Assembly (NCBI GenBank): GCA_031281385.1
Contig: JAITFL010000164.1
Location: forward strand, 1 to 26,911
Direction of reading: 5' to 3'
Length of the DNA: 26,911 bases
DNA from: Holophagales bacterium
Lineage (GTDB): Bacteria; Acidobacteriota; Holophagae; Holophagales; Holophagaceae
Shown here: piece by piece, positions 12,128 through 20,739 of the stretch
Numbering within the stretch: position 1 is the stretch's first letter
Layout: every line of letters begins with the position of its first letter
Notes under the pieces: model-generated
The model's input: the letters and a program-made list of their open reading frames with translations, nothing else
What the model was told of the DNA's origin: nothing
Databases searched by the model: none
Position numbers and translations under genes: made by a program

Positions 12128-13143
12128 TTCAAATTCCCCATTTGGTTCGGCCTGCTCTTCCACGGATAAACGCCGCTGCGATGATCCAATACCCTGTGCC
12201 AGTTCGGGTAGTCGGGAACCAGCTCGCACATGCAATCATACACCAATTTATCGTGTTCCTCGGAATGATGCCAGTAGATCAGGTGCGCCAGTTCGTGGAC
12301 AGCCAGTTTCTCCAGCCTGGCCATGCTAGGAATATTAATTTCCTTCAGTGTTTTTGGGTCAATGTAGAAGCCATACGTGTCCACGCCGTTTATCGTCTTG
12401 CCCGCAAGGCATTTTTTCACAAAGTCCTTGTTGAAGCGTATTCTCGTGTAGTCTTTTGGCTCTGGGATTTCGACACCCTCTTTTACTTTGGCATAGCATG
12501 TGGCGAATGTGCCTAGAGGCATTTCTTCAAGTCCGAATGGATCGGCGAACGCTTTGGCCATCGCCTCTAGTGCGAGCTTCATCTTGGCGGCTTTGTCGGC
12601 GTCCAATTTCTTCAGAACCACTTCTTGGGCGCGGATCACTACGTCAATCATCTTTTGCTCTGCCGCCTTTGTCTCGACCTCTTCCTTTGCCTTGGCTTCC
12701 TCTTCCGCCTTTGCCTCGGCTCTTTCCTTGTCTAGGGATTCCAACAGCTCCGATTGGGGAATCGGGCCTCCGTCTTGGACGGCTGGCACTTGCGGTGCTG
12801 GCTCTGGCGTCTCTGCCTTTGGTTCGCTTTGCTGGGGGAGCTCTGGCATGTGGGTTTTCACTGGCTCCTGTGCCGCCTGCAACAGGTCTGATTGTGGGAT
12901 CGGCCCCAAGTCCAGGGCTGGCCCTTTCCCGTGCGCGTGTTGCCAGCGGGGGTCGGTGGCGGCGTCGGGCAGGTCGGAGCCGCTGACCACGGTGTGGCCG
13001 CCGCGCCGCACCTCGCCCTCGGTCAGGCACCTGACGTAGCACTGGCAGCCCCAGCCGTTGGGGGGATAGTTCTTGTCCCACCAAGGGTCGTCGTGCCTCA
13101 GCACCATTATGCGAACTACCATTAGAACTTTGGAATTGGACAA
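12076..13143 (-). CDS. 5'-truncated MuF protein with HExxH toxin-like domain
   Basis: Only the last part of the MuF domain remains at the N-terminus (HDDPWWDKNYPPNGWGCQC, residues ~17-35). Then follow a Pro/Ala/Glu-rich linker with two SDLLQ/SELLE-type repeats preceded by GPIPQ, a charged coiled region, and a C-terminal domain with FNKDFVKKCLAGKTINGVD and the zincin motif H283-E-L-A-H287 followed by LIYWHHSEEH. The HELAH...H spacing resembles SprT/WLM-type metallopeptidases. The preceding ~100 residues of the MuF domain are missing. The 5' limit is a TTG at 13143; ATGs exist at 13122 and 13107, none with a good ribosome site, so expression is doubtful. Upstream lies the phased TTGTC array, which may mark the insertion that removed the 5' end. 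Confidence 0.65.
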   Translation of the reverse strand: MSNSKVLMVVRIMVLRHDDPWWDKNYPPNGWGCQCYVRCLTEGEVRRGGHTVVSGSDLPDAATDPRWQHAHGKGPALDLGPIPQSDLLQAAQEPVKTHMPELPQQSEPKAETPEPAPQVPAVQDGGPIPQSELLESLDKERAEAKAEEEAKAKEEVETKAAEQKMIDVVIRAQEVVLKKLDADKAAKMKLALEAMAKAFADPFGLEEMPLGTFATCYAKVKEGVEIPEPKDYTRIRFNKDFVKKCLAGKTINGVDTYGFYIDPKTLKEINIPSMARLEKLAVHELAHLIYWHHSEEHDKLVYDCMCELVPDYPNWHRVLDHRSGVYPWKSRPNQMGNLKWNLMRLLKKLKNPWQR

Positions 13144-13153
13144 TAAATGAATA

Positions 13154-13294
13154 ATTCATTTTTGCAGAAATCTACGTGGTTTCACCCATGGTTTTTGTCA
13201 CTTGTTGTCATTTTTTGTCGTCTCGTTGTCGCATTTTGTCATCTTCTTGGCGGGTTTTGTCAGTGATTATCGGGAATTTTTGCAAAAAATGAAT
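13154..13294. repeat. Phased TTGTC array inside an inverted repeat; possible transposon end
   Basis: TTGTC occurs at 13195, 13205, 13215, 13226, 13236 and 13257: spacings 10, 10, 11, 10 and 21, i.e. one or two helical turns, all in the same orientation. The array lies between ATTCATTTTTGCA (13154-13166) and TGCAAAAAATGAAT (13281-13294), an inverted repeat with one extra A. Short, phased TGTC-type repeats are known at ends of Tn7/Tn5053-type elements bound by TnsB/TniA transposases, and also as regulator arrays. No transposase gene is in the window. Confidence 0.5.
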
Positions 13295-13556
13295 AAATCA
13301 TGGAACAATGCGACACCTGCTTTGGCACATTGAGAAAGGCCATATTCCAAACATCTGAGGCACTTGCAAAACCCCCTATCATTTTTGAACTGTGATGCTT
13401 CTCGTTGTTCTGCTGAACACCTCACGTGCTCGAAGGGCGCAACCTGATAACTTGGTTCGTTCACCGCCGGGGCCCGCCCGGATGCTAACTGGGTCTTAAA
13501 TGTGGTTATTGGCCGCTGCGCGGCAGTATTGATGCGGCTGCACCGCTCCATATTTA

Positions 13557-13810
13557 TGCCGAATGATGACGCAGCGAGGTCATTCGCTGCTTGATTTTCT
13601 CTAAAAGGGCGGGAGCCCTAAGAGGCGCGGCTGGAAGTAGCGAGCCGCCGTAGGCGGTGAGTGGATTGGAAGCCGCGCCTCGCCAGGCCCCCTCTAGCGG
13701 CCTGTTGCGTTTCGCTCCGGGTCTTGGAAAAGCTTCCTAAATGCTAACTGGGGATTCGCTTGCACGGCCTCGCATGCGAGTCCGCGCTACGCTACTCCCC
13801 AGACCCCTTG
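13557..13810 (+). repeat. Dispersed hairpin repeat, copy 1
   Basis: Shares with 20740-20910 the hairpin GCAGCGA/TCGCTGC around GGTCAT, a CTCCGGGTCTTGGAAAA-type segment, ATGCTAACTGGGG, the palindrome CTCGCATGCGAG (first base C here as CCTCGC) and CCCCAGACCCC. CTGGGG (13748) pairs with CCCCAG (13797). Stem bases differ between copies in a compensatory way. This copy contains an extra ~100 bp with the nested hairpin at 13622-13681. A third fragment, CCGGATGCTAACTGGG, is at 13478-13493. The rest of the 830-bp gap 13144-13975 shows no convincing gene. Confidence 0.65.
13622..13681 (+). repeat. 60-nt REP-like nested hairpin, copy 1
   Basis: GAGGCGCGGCT (13622-13632) pairs perfectly with AGCCGCGCCTC (13671-13681), and inside it GCCGCC pairs with GGCGGT. 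Shares GTAGCGAGCCGCC and AGTGG(A/C)TTGGAAGC with the inverted copy at 16968-17028. Confidence 0.6.
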
Positions 13811-13975
13811 TCCTCGTCTCGCCCACTGCCCTATGTAGGGGCTGATACATGGGCATGGCTTCGATGGGAGGACGGATGCATGGGCATAACTTCGACGCTC
13901 AGAAGAAGTGGATTTTACAAACACTAAACTTTTCCCCCAACTTGTCGTATCGTATATATCATGGGGAGTACGCTT

Positions 13976-14710
13976 ATGAGAGTGGTTCCATGTTTGGCGG
14001 TTCTTGCGGTGGTGGTTTCGCTGGCTTGCCGCCCGCCCGAATTCAGGGCGATTTTGCAGTCGCCGCAGGTGGTGGAAGTGGTCGTGACTGTGGCGGCCAA
14101 GACCAACGATGCCCTAGACTTGGAGAGGGAATTTGCCTCAGCGCTGAGGGCCAGGCTGGCGTCGTACGCGACCGTGGTGCCAGAGGGCGTGACGCCGCCA
14201 AAGGGCGCACTTAGGCTAACCGTTGAAATTGACAAGATGTCGTGGAAAAGAGTAAACGCAGCGGCCGTCGGCGCTGGGGCGGCAATAGCAATGGGGGCAA
14301 CCCGCGCGGCGTCTAGGGGCTACAGATATTGGGGAGGCGGCGGGAACGATTTTTTGGCCGCTATGGACATGATCCTATTTGGGCTAGACGTAGCGTTCAA
14401 CATTGAGGGCAACCAACAATACAGGGCGGCGTACCTTGGTTTTTTCCCGCCAAGGATCAGCGGGCTGATAACGCTTAGCCACATAGATGGCGATTACAAA
14501 AAGCCGCTGCTCATCGAAGGGCTAAAAAGCGCACGAATCATTGACGCATTGTCGCCCATCAGTGACATACGCGACCAAGGCGCGGTAGATGCAGAGGTGG
14601 CAAGGGCCATCGCCAAAGTGGTGGTGGGCAAGCTCATAGCTGCCCTTGATTGGCGGGCATCTGAAATCCCGACTTGGTACGAGCCTACAGACGCAGCGCG
14701 GCCAGATTAA
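13976..14710 (+). CDS. Putative lipoprotein of unknown function
   Basis: 244 aa from ATG 13976, with GGGGAG seven nt upstream; an ATG five codons earlier lacks a ribosome site. Signal sequence MRVVPCLAVLAVVVSLAC ends in an imperfect lipobox. The mature part begins with a stretch (VVEVVVTVAAKTNDALDLEREFASALRARL) suggestive of a beta-strand and helix, then a Gly/Ala-rich hydrophobic segment (AAAVGAGAAIAMGATRAA), and a C-terminal helix. I recognise no family. Its stop overlaps the stop of the convergent CoaE-TldD gene. Chromosomal rather than phage in style, but it directly follows the repeat-rich boundary. Confidence 0.6.
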   Translation: MRVVPCLAVLAVVVSLACRPPEFRAILQSPQVVEVVVTVAAKTNDALDLEREFASALRARLASYATVVPEGVTPPKGALRLTVEIDKMSWKRVNAAAVGAGAAIAMGATRAASRGYRYWGGGGNDFLAAMDMILFGLDVAFNIEGNQQYRAAYLGFFPPRISGLITLSHIDGDYKKPLLIEGLKSARIIDALSPISDIRDQGAVDAEVARAIAKVVVGKLIAALDWRASEIPTWYEPTDAARPD

Positions 14711-16824
14711 GCCGAAAGGTCGGGCGCGTGGGCCGTGCCCCCCACCACCAGCGCGGGGCAGAGTATGGTCGGCTGGGCGTCCGAAACAGGGGCGCCCTGC
14801 CCGTCTTTGCCGCAGGTGCCTATGTCGAAATGTTTTAGGTCGTCCCCAATTTTTTCCAGTTGCTTTAGCACTTCCGGCCCGCACCCTGCCAGCGTGGCGT
14901 TTTTTACTTGGTGGGAAATCTGCCCATCTTCAACCCAATAGCCTTCAACCACTTGGAAGACAAAGTTACCCGTCACTGTGTCAACCTGCCCGCCGCCCAT
15001 TCGCTTAACGAAAAGGCCCTTTTTCAGCCCGCGCAAAATATCGTCTGCGTTTTCCCCGCCCGGGGCAAGGAATGTATTTCTCATCCTTGGGATGGGCTCG
15101 AAGCGATAACTCTCGCGGCGGCCGTTGCCCGTGGGGGCCGCGCCCATCCGCCTGGCGGTTTTGCGCGACTGCAAGTAGTTTTTAAGTACGCCGTTCTCGA
15201 TCAGCACCACTCTTTGGACAGGGATGCCCTCATCGTCTATTGACTGTGATCCGCGCTTGTTGGGCAAGGTGCCGTCGTCAATGATGGTCACGCTCTTTGC
15301 GGCGACCTGCTGGCCCATTTTGTTGGCAAAGGCGCTCATGCCCGCCAAGGCGAGGTCAGCCTCCAGCCCATGTCCGCATGCCTCGTGTATCATCGTACCC
15401 CCTGCGCTGCTGGACAGCACAACCGGAAAGGTTCCGGCCAGCGCGGGTTTGGCGTCCAGCGCCTGAATAGCTTGGCGCACTGCGTCTTTAACTGTATTAT
15501 CTACAGCATCTTTGGCGAATAGTTCAAAGCCCCTCGCCTCACCCAAGGCGCGAAATCCTGTCTCTAGTTGATCCCCCGCCCCGGCGGTTATGCTGGCCCT
15601 CAAAACGCCCTGCACTCGATAATCCGACGCCAGCCGCGCCCTCCACGATTCTCCTTCCCCGTCTTCTTTTTCGGCCACTTTCTCCGCAAACGCGTTCCAA
15701 ACGCATTGGGTATTGTCGCTATAGCCTACCGCAACTTGGCGCAGCGAGCCTGGGCGCATGGATTCCGAATAGGATCGGGCAAGTGCTTCGGCGTCTCTCA
15801 CTATTTGCGCTTTTTGGGAGATGGGCACTTTGGCTGGGTCTATTACTATGGGGCATGGGTTGGAGTATTCCATCGTTTTCAGTGGCGGACAACTGACCGG
15901 GGCTCCTTCGCCCGGGGATGCCAATTCTGACGCTGCGGCTATAAGCTCCGAAACGCTGGGGGCAATCAGATCTGCAAACCTAGTTGTTTCTCCATCCATC
16001 AGTCTTAGGCCCACGCCAAAAAGTTCGGTGGAAAGTACGTCCTCCATGCGGCCATCGTCCATCCCCAGCCCGCAGGCAGTTCTTTTTTCTATGAACACTT
16101 CTGCGTAGCTGCCGCCTTTTGCCAGCAGTGCAGACAAAATGGATTGCAGTTCTTCAACGGTAAATGGGCATGTCATGTGATGGCTCCTGCGGGATTCGCG
16201 CCGCATCTTCCAGTTTGCCATGAGAGCGGCCTCCCTGCTGGCAATTTGAGTTTTGATGTCGCGTCCGTCGGCAATTATCAATAGGTCGGCGTGCAGGGCC
16301 TTCTCTGCGCTGCTGGACTGGGAGAGCAATCTTTCCTCTGCCTCCGCCCTGCCCAGCCCATCGCGGCCCATGATCCTTTGAAGCCTTAACTCTGCGGGCG
16401 CGTCAACCACCCATAGTTCTTCGAATGTGTGGCCCTTGCCTATCTCTATCCACAGGGCGGCTTCCAGCGCGGCCCCCTTTGTCGAGGGCGGCAGGTTGCC
16501 GATGCGCTTCTCGATTTCAGCCTCTATCAAGGGGTGCAGCAGGCCCTCCAGCTTGCGCCTGAGTTCGGGGTTGGGGAAAACAATTTTGGCCAAGTAGGCC
16601 CTGTTTAGGCCCCCTTCCCCATCTAGCACATCAGCGCCAAAGGTTCGGGCAAGGCTGTCCAAGCCATCTGTACCTTTCGCCACCACGTCTCGCGCAACAC
16701 TGTCCGCGTCAATGACTGCCCAGCCCATCTCCTTCAACACGGCAGAAACAGTGCTCTTGCCGGCTGCGATGCCGCCCGTGATGCCCAGAATGGGAAAATG
16801 TGCATTCATTGAATTGTTGAACAT
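14707..16824 (-). CDS. Dephospho-CoA kinase joined in frame to TldD metalloprotease
   Basis: 705 codons without a stop. Residues ~10-205 are CoaE (last step of coenzyme A synthesis): P-loop GGIAAGKS at 17-24, DADSVARDVV, the LHPLIEAEIE motif and LQRIMGRDGL. Residues 217-705 are a full-length TldD/PmbA-type metalloprotease, with H480-E-A-C-G-H485 as zinc site (canonical HExxxH), SIDDEG and NARxM-region equivalents. TldD with TldE processes peptides such as microcins. At the junction Met217 (16176) has AGGAG seven nt upstream, an excellent internal start, so TldD may be made alone as well as fused. No TldE/PmbA partner is in the window. A CoaE-TldD fusion is not known to me. CoaE start: ATG 16824 (weak site), or Met6. 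Confidence 0.85.
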   Translation of the reverse strand: MFNNSMNAHFPILGITGGIAAGKSTVSAVLKEMGWAVIDADSVARDVVAKGTDGLDSLARTFGADVLDGEGGLNRAYLAKIVFPNPELRRKLEGLLHPLIEAEIEKRIGNLPPSTKGAALEAALWIEIGKGHTFEELWVVDAPAELRLQRIMGRDGLGRAEAEERLLSQSSSAEKALHADLLIIADGRDIKTQIASREAALMANWKMRRESRRSHHMTCPFTVEELQSILSALLAKGGSYAEVFIEKRTACGLGMDDGRMEDVLSTELFGVGLRLMDGETTRFADLIAPSVSELIAAASELASPGEGAPVSCPPLKTMEYSNPCPIVIDPAKVPISQKAQIVRDAEALARSYSESMRPGSLRQVAVGYSDNTQCVWNAFAEKVAEKEDGEGESWRARLASDYRVQGVLRASITAGAGDQLETGFRALGEARGFELFAKDAVDNTVKDAVRQAIQALDAKPALAGTFPVVLSSSAGGTMIHEACGHGLEADLALAGMSAFANKMGQQVAAKSVTIIDDGTLPNKRGSQSIDDEGIPVQRVVLIENGVLKNYLQSRKTARRMGAAPTGNGRRESYRFEPIPRMRNTFLAPGGENADDILRGLKKGLFVKRMGGGQVDTVTGNFVFQVVEGYWVEDGQISHQVKNATLAGCGPEVLKQLEKIGDDLKHFDIGTCGKDGQGAPVSDAQPTILCPALVVGGTAHAPDLSA
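16184..16188 (-). promoter_or_regulatory. Internal ribosome binding site before the TldD part
   Basis: AGGAG seven nt before an in-frame ATG (16176), exactly where a stand-alone tldD gene would begin. The CoaE frame reads straight through it without a stop. Confidence 0.7.
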
Positions 16825-16855
16825 GGCTCTGCCAGTGTTTTCGAGTTGTGCGCCA

Positions 16856-17128
16856 CGCTATAGTCAACGCCCTTGACCATCGTTACAGATTGGCATGCTT
16901 CGCCTACGCCTTTCATTCCGCTCCCGCCTTTTGAAAGAGTGCGGTAACCCCATTGCGGGACACAGGTCTGCGCTTCCAAGCCACTTCCAGCGTCCCCCGG
17001 TTGGCGGCTCGCTACATTTTCGGCGCAGTCTAGCGCATTCGCGCCTTTCAATGGGCAAGCTGATTGGCTCGTTGAACACATCTTCACTAATTCATCTTGT
17101 TCTGGTTTTGAAGGGCGGGGACTATAGT
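16856..17128. repeat. Intergenic element bounded by imperfect 17-bp inverted repeats
   Basis: CGCTATAGTCAACGCCC at the left and the inverted CACTATAGTCCCCGCCC at the right flank the REP-like hairpin. This accounts for nearly all of the 306-bp gap between coaE-tldD and the aldo/keto reductase gene; frames inside it lack ribosome sites and conserved motifs. It could be a small MITE-like unit. Confidence 0.35.
16968..17028 (-). repeat. 61-nt REP-like hairpin, copy 2
   Basis: Inverted relative to copy 1 (13622-13681). CTGCGC/GCGCAG close the element, and the core keeps GTAGCGAGCCGCC and AGTGGCTTGGAAGC. The outer-stem sequence differs from copy 1 while pairing is retained. Confidence 0.5.
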
Positions 17129-17130
17129 GT

Positions 17131-18543
17131 TCAAAAGTCGTTCTTTTGCTTTAATAGTTCAACGTATTGGTCTATCTTGCGCATCTCTTTAGGTATGTCC
17201 AAGGTCTGCGGACATTCTTTTTTGCACACAGATGGGCAGCCTATGCAGTGCTTTGCCTGGCGAAGTTTTGGAACGCTTCTGTCGTAGCCCACAAGGAATG
17301 CCCGCCGGGCCGCACTGTAATTTGGGTCTTTGGAACTCTTCAACCTTTGGTCGGCTCCGACGATGCGATTGTAGTGGCCAAAAACTCCAGGGATGTCCAC
17401 GCCGTATGGACAAGGCATGCAGTACTGACATTCGGTGCATTGCACGTATTCGCTGTTCAGCATTATTTCGGTGACTTCGCCCAGCGCACCGTACTCTACT
17501 TCGTTCAGTGGCTCTAGGGGTGAATATGCGCGGATATTCTCTTGCAAATGCTCCATGTACACCATTCCGCTCAACACAGTCAGGACGCTTTCGGGCGTGC
17601 CCGCATAGCGGAAGGCCCAAGTGGCCGCGCTGTCTTTGGGGTGACTCTGTGTCAGTATTTTGAAAGATTGGGCGTTAATCCTTGACAGTCGTCCGCCGAA
17701 AAGCGGCTCCATCACAACTGCGGGGACTTTCCGCTTTTCAAGCTCCCCCAAAAGGTATTCGGCGTTGACGTTTCTGCCAGTCGCGTGCTGCCAATCAATG
17801 TAGTTCAATTGGATCATTGCGAAATCCCAATGGACCTTGCCCGAATCCATCTGCGACAACAGATAATCGAACACTGCCACATCGCCGTGGTATGACCACC
17901 CAAGGTTGCGGATGCGCCCTGCGTTTCTTTCCTTCACCAAGAAATCCACCATGCCGTTGTTGTAAAAACGCTCCATAGCGTCTTTCATCCCCCCATTGCC
18001 CACCGAATGCAGCAGGTAATAGTCGAGATAGTCAACCTGCAAATTTTCCTTGGATTTTTCGTAAAGGGCTTTGGAACCTGCGAATGACCTCAACTGCGGG
18101 TCATCTCGCTGGTTGGATAGCTTTGTCGCGACAAAAAACTTGTCTCGCGGATGGCGCTTCAATGCTATTCCCGTTGCTTTTTCTGACATGCCGCGCACAT
18201 AAGGCGGCGCCGTGTCAAAATAGTTGACTCCATGCGCTATCGCGTAATCAACCAGATCATTGACGGCATCTTGGTTTATTTCATCGCCGCTGCCATCGGG
18301 CTTGGGGCGCAGGGGCCACCTCATGCACCCATATCCGAGCAATGAAACTTTGTCGCCAGTGTTCGGGTTGGTGCGATACGTCATTTTATCCGTTGGGACT
18401 TCCCCGATAGACCCACCTTCCGCCGTGACAGCATTGTCTGGGTTGCACCCGTACAGGCCAGCGGTCGTGGCAACCGAGGCCGCGCCCAACGTCTTTAGGA
18501 AATTTCTGCGATTGATGGTTTCTTTTTTATCAAAGTTATCCAT
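17131..18543 (-). CDS. Tat-exported aldo/keto reductase with C-terminal Fe-S motifs
   Basis: 470 aa. Twin-arginine signal at residues 11-20 (NRRNFLKTLG) followed by AASVATTAGLYGC. The aldo/keto reductase barrel spans ~residues 50-340, with DTAPPYVRG (Asp/Tyr), VATKLSN (Lys) and YYLLHSV (His) forming the catalytic tetrad neighbourhood. The C-terminal ferredoxin-like region has C369xxC372xxC375xxCP and, ~65 residues on, CIGCPSVCKKECP. Such fusions move electrons between Fe-S clusters and a carbonyl or related substrate; the substrate is unknown. The ATG directly follows the TAA of the polyferredoxin gene, so the two form an operon and the polyferredoxin is the likely electron donor. Export to the periplasm is predicted from the Tat signal. 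Confidence 0.85.
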   Translation of the reverse strand: MDNFDKKETINRRNFLKTLGAASVATTAGLYGCNPDNAVTAEGGSIGEVPTDKMTYRTNPNTGDKVSLLGYGCMRWPLRPKPDGSGDEINQDAVNDLVDYAIAHGVNYFDTAPPYVRGMSEKATGIALKRHPRDKFFVATKLSNQRDDPQLRSFAGSKALYEKSKENLQVDYLDYYLLHSVGNGGMKDAMERFYNNGMVDFLVKERNAGRIRNLGWSYHGDVAVFDYLLSQMDSGKVHWDFAMIQLNYIDWQHATGRNVNAEYLLGELEKRKVPAVVMEPLFGGRLSRINAQSFKILTQSHPKDSAATWAFRYAGTPESVLTVLSGMVYMEHLQENIRAYSPLEPLNEVEYGALGEVTEIMLNSEYVQCTECQYCMPCPYGVDIPGVFGHYNRIVGADQRLKSSKDPNYSAARRAFLVGYDRSVPKLRQAKHCIGCPSVCKKECPQTLDIPKEMRKIDQYVELLKQKNDF

Positions 18544-20070
18544 TTATGCAAACTCCTTTAGAACTGTATGGTGCCTTATGTTCCCTTCGACATAGATTGC
18601 CGAGAAGGGGCGCGCAGGGCATACGTATTCGCAGGCACCGCAGCCTATGCAAAGCTCTTTGTCAATTGCAGGTGTTTTGAGAGATTTGCTGTCATTGGGG
18701 TCTATGGCTATCAACTGAATGGCGTCTGTGGGGCAATGGAACTCGCAATTGTTGCATTGAACTCCATCCCTGTTGACAACGCAGTTTTCTGTGATCCAGA
18801 CAGCCATCCCGATGGACACTGCGGTTTTGTCGGCGACTGTGATGGGCTTTATGGCCGAAGTGGGACACACCAGCGAACACTCGGTACACTCGGGGCGGCA
18901 GTAGCCCTTTTCAAATGACATCTGTGGCTGCATGAACGTGGCCATTGCGCTCGATGGCCTAAGAACGCCATTTGGACACGCGGACACGCATAGCTGGCAT
19001 GCGGTGCAATGGGATTTCATGTTTTCGGCGCCTTGGGCGCCAGGCGGGACGACCGGGGTTTTTCTGGTGGGTATTTTTTTGTCCTCAATCTTTGCCAGCC
19101 CGCCATCCACGTATAGCAACGGGGCCTGGATGGTTTCTGCTATGGCCATAGCCCCAAACACAGATATTAGATCGCGTCGCGTGACACCATTTTGATTCGT
19201 CTGGTTTGCTTGATTGGCTTCCACTGGCGTTTTCTTCCCCCAGTCGGGTTTTGCTGACGCGTATTTTATCGCTCCCTGCTTGCAATTTTCGATGCAGTTG
19301 AAACAATTGACGCAGCGGCTGTTGTCAATTGCCATTGATTCAGCGTCTATGCACGACGCCTTGCAGCCGCTCTCACAGACTTTGCACTTTGTGCATTTGT
19401 CGGAATCGAGCGCCAGCCTGAAAATGGCTACCTTGGATATCAATCCCAATGCAGAGCCAACGGGGCAAATCACATTGCAATAAGTCCTGCCGTTGCGCCA
19501 TGCCAAAACCCCAACAGCGATGAGGGTAATGGCGGCGAGGCCGAAGGTCGGCCAACCTTTCAGCCATACATCGGTCGAGTAGAAAGCGTAGCTGTTGACG
19601 CTTTCGGCCAGAAGTGCCAGTAAATTGTTGCCCCAGCGGTAGAACGGTGCAACAAAATTGGACGCTATGCGCCCATAGGCGGCGTATGGGTCGAGGATTG
19701 AGACAACGGCGCTTATTCCAAAAATAATGGCGACAACGAATAAACCCAGTAGCGCGTATCGCACATAGGTCTTTGGCAGAGAAAAATTGAAGCGATTGCT
19801 TTTGCCCTTTCTTCTTCTCGCCACGTTGGAAACGCAATCTTGGAAAATGCCCAACGGGCATATCATTGAGCAGTAAACTCGTCCGAAGAGAAGCGCGAGC
19901 AGGGCCAAGCCAACGATGAGCGCCACGTTTATTGACAAAATGGCCGGAACAAGCTGAATCTTGGCGAGCCAGCCAAAGTAGGGATGCAGTGTTCCCGTAA
20001 AGTCGAGAAAGAGTAGCGACAGCAAGCCAAAAGTAAGGCAAGCAACGATTATTCTTGTTTTTCTCAACAT
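18544..20070 (-). CDS. Membrane polyferredoxin, NapH-type
   Basis: 508 aa. N-terminal half: several membrane helices with two NapH/NosR-type motifs, GRVYCSMICPLG and GRTYCNVICPVG. Then two ferredoxin motifs (CTKCKVCESGC, CVNCFNCIENC), a twin-arginine-like TRRDLISVFG segment starting a further domain, and a chain of 4Fe-4S motifs (CTACQLCVSACP, CTECSLVCP, CNNCEFHCP, CIGCGACEYVCP). Probably carries electrons across or along the membrane to the Tat-type reductase encoded immediately downstream. Start: ATG 20070 with GAGAGG seven nt upstream; five more in-frame codons upstream begin with TTG and have no ribosome site. The mid-protein RR motif suggests a fusion of a NapH-like and a NapG-like exported ferredoxin. 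Confidence 0.85.
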   Translation of the reverse strand: MLRKTRIIVACLTFGLLSLLFLDFTGTLHPYFGWLAKIQLVPAILSINVALIVGLALLALLFGRVYCSMICPLGIFQDCVSNVARRRKGKSNRFNFSLPKTYVRYALLGLFVVAIIFGISAVVSILDPYAAYGRIASNFVAPFYRWGNNLLALLAESVNSYAFYSTDVWLKGWPTFGLAAITLIAVGVLAWRNGRTYCNVICPVGSALGLISKVAIFRLALDSDKCTKCKVCESGCKASCIDAESMAIDNSRCVNCFNCIENCKQGAIKYASAKPDWGKKTPVEANQANQTNQNGVTRRDLISVFGAMAIAETIQAPLLYVDGGLAKIEDKKIPTRKTPVVPPGAQGAENMKSHCTACQLCVSACPNGVLRPSSAMATFMQPQMSFEKGYCRPECTECSLVCPTSAIKPITVADKTAVSIGMAVWITENCVVNRDGVQCNNCEFHCPTDAIQLIAIDPNDSKSLKTPAIDKELCIGCGACEYVCPARPFSAIYVEGNIRHHTVLKEFA

Positions 20071-20087
20071 CTGAAAACCTCTCAATC

Positions 20088-20642
20088 CTATTTCAAGTAG
20101 CGCGTGTCAACAATTCTGTATGCGGGCTGGTATGCGTTGCGATAAACCTCTGAATGGTGCGAAGCGGGGTACCCTTGGGCGGCCAGTTTTTCGCCCAGTT
20201 CCCTTAGCTCCTTCGCCAAGCTGTTCTTTTGCTGTTTCATCAGAAACTTGCAGGCCTTGTCTAATTTGTCGGCCATGTGCCGGGGAGCGCCAGTATTTGA
20301 ATTGGCTGTTTCTATCATGGCCCGCAGCAAGGCATCCATCGGTTTTTTTGAATCCCTGTAGGGCCTGAGGTTCACCCTGACCATTCCGTCCCCCAACTCG
20401 TCGTGCAGCTTTTCGCCTTGGATGGTAGGCCCAAGCGATTTCATCTCTTTCTGCAAGTATTCCCTTGCCGAATCAGCGCTTTGGATGATGTGGCCGGGGC
20501 CAAAGACGGACTGGTGCAATAACTTGTAGATGTCAGAAGCGGTGGCTAAGGGGTGCGAAGCAATCTCTTCGGCAATGGCCTTTTCAACAGGGGATGGAGC
20601 GGCGACCTGAATGATGGCTGCAAGCAATATAGTGTACGTCAT
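20088..20642 (-). CDS. Exported hypothetical protein (LLHQ...GPGH family)
   Basis: 184 aa with a short hydrophobic leader (MTYTILLAAIIQVAAPS). Conserved-looking segments are IYKLLHQSVFGPGHII near residue 40, GMVRVNLRPYRD near 90, and a C-terminal YPASHHSEVYRNAYQPAYRIV block rich in His and Tyr. I recall uncharacterised bacterial proteins with the same three blocks but no assigned function. It lies 17 nt upstream of the polyferredoxin start and on the same strand, so may belong to that operon. Ribosome site at ATG 20642 is poor, so the start is uncertain. Confidence 0.65.
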   Translation of the reverse strand: MTYTILLAAIIQVAAPSPVEKAIAEEIASHPLATASDIYKLLHQSVFGPGHIIQSADSAREYLQKEMKSLGPTIQGEKLHDELGDGMVRVNLRPYRDSKKPMDALLRAMIETANSNTGAPRHMADKLDKACKFLMKQQKNSLAKELRELGEKLAAQGYPASHHSEVYRNAYQPAYRIVDTRYLK

Positions 20643-20739
20643 AGGATTATTGTAGCATGCGCCGAGGGCAAAGACATTACTTATGCCCGATGCAAAACTG
20701 TCCGAATTTTTTTATTGTTGCCAACTGACAATTCCATCG

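Noticed and set aside
12456..12986. Long + strand frames opposite the truncated MuF gene
   Set aside because: Low-complexity Leu/Pro/Arg shadow of the Pro/Glu-rich linker; the minus frame has recognisable MuF and HExxH motifs.
13267..13551. 94-codon minus frame with several Cys
   Set aside because: No ribosome site, lies across repeat fragments, no conserved motif.
19373..20041. 222-codon minus frame within the polyferredoxin gene
   Set aside because: Alternate frame on the same strand; all Fe-S motifs and helices are in the annotated frame.
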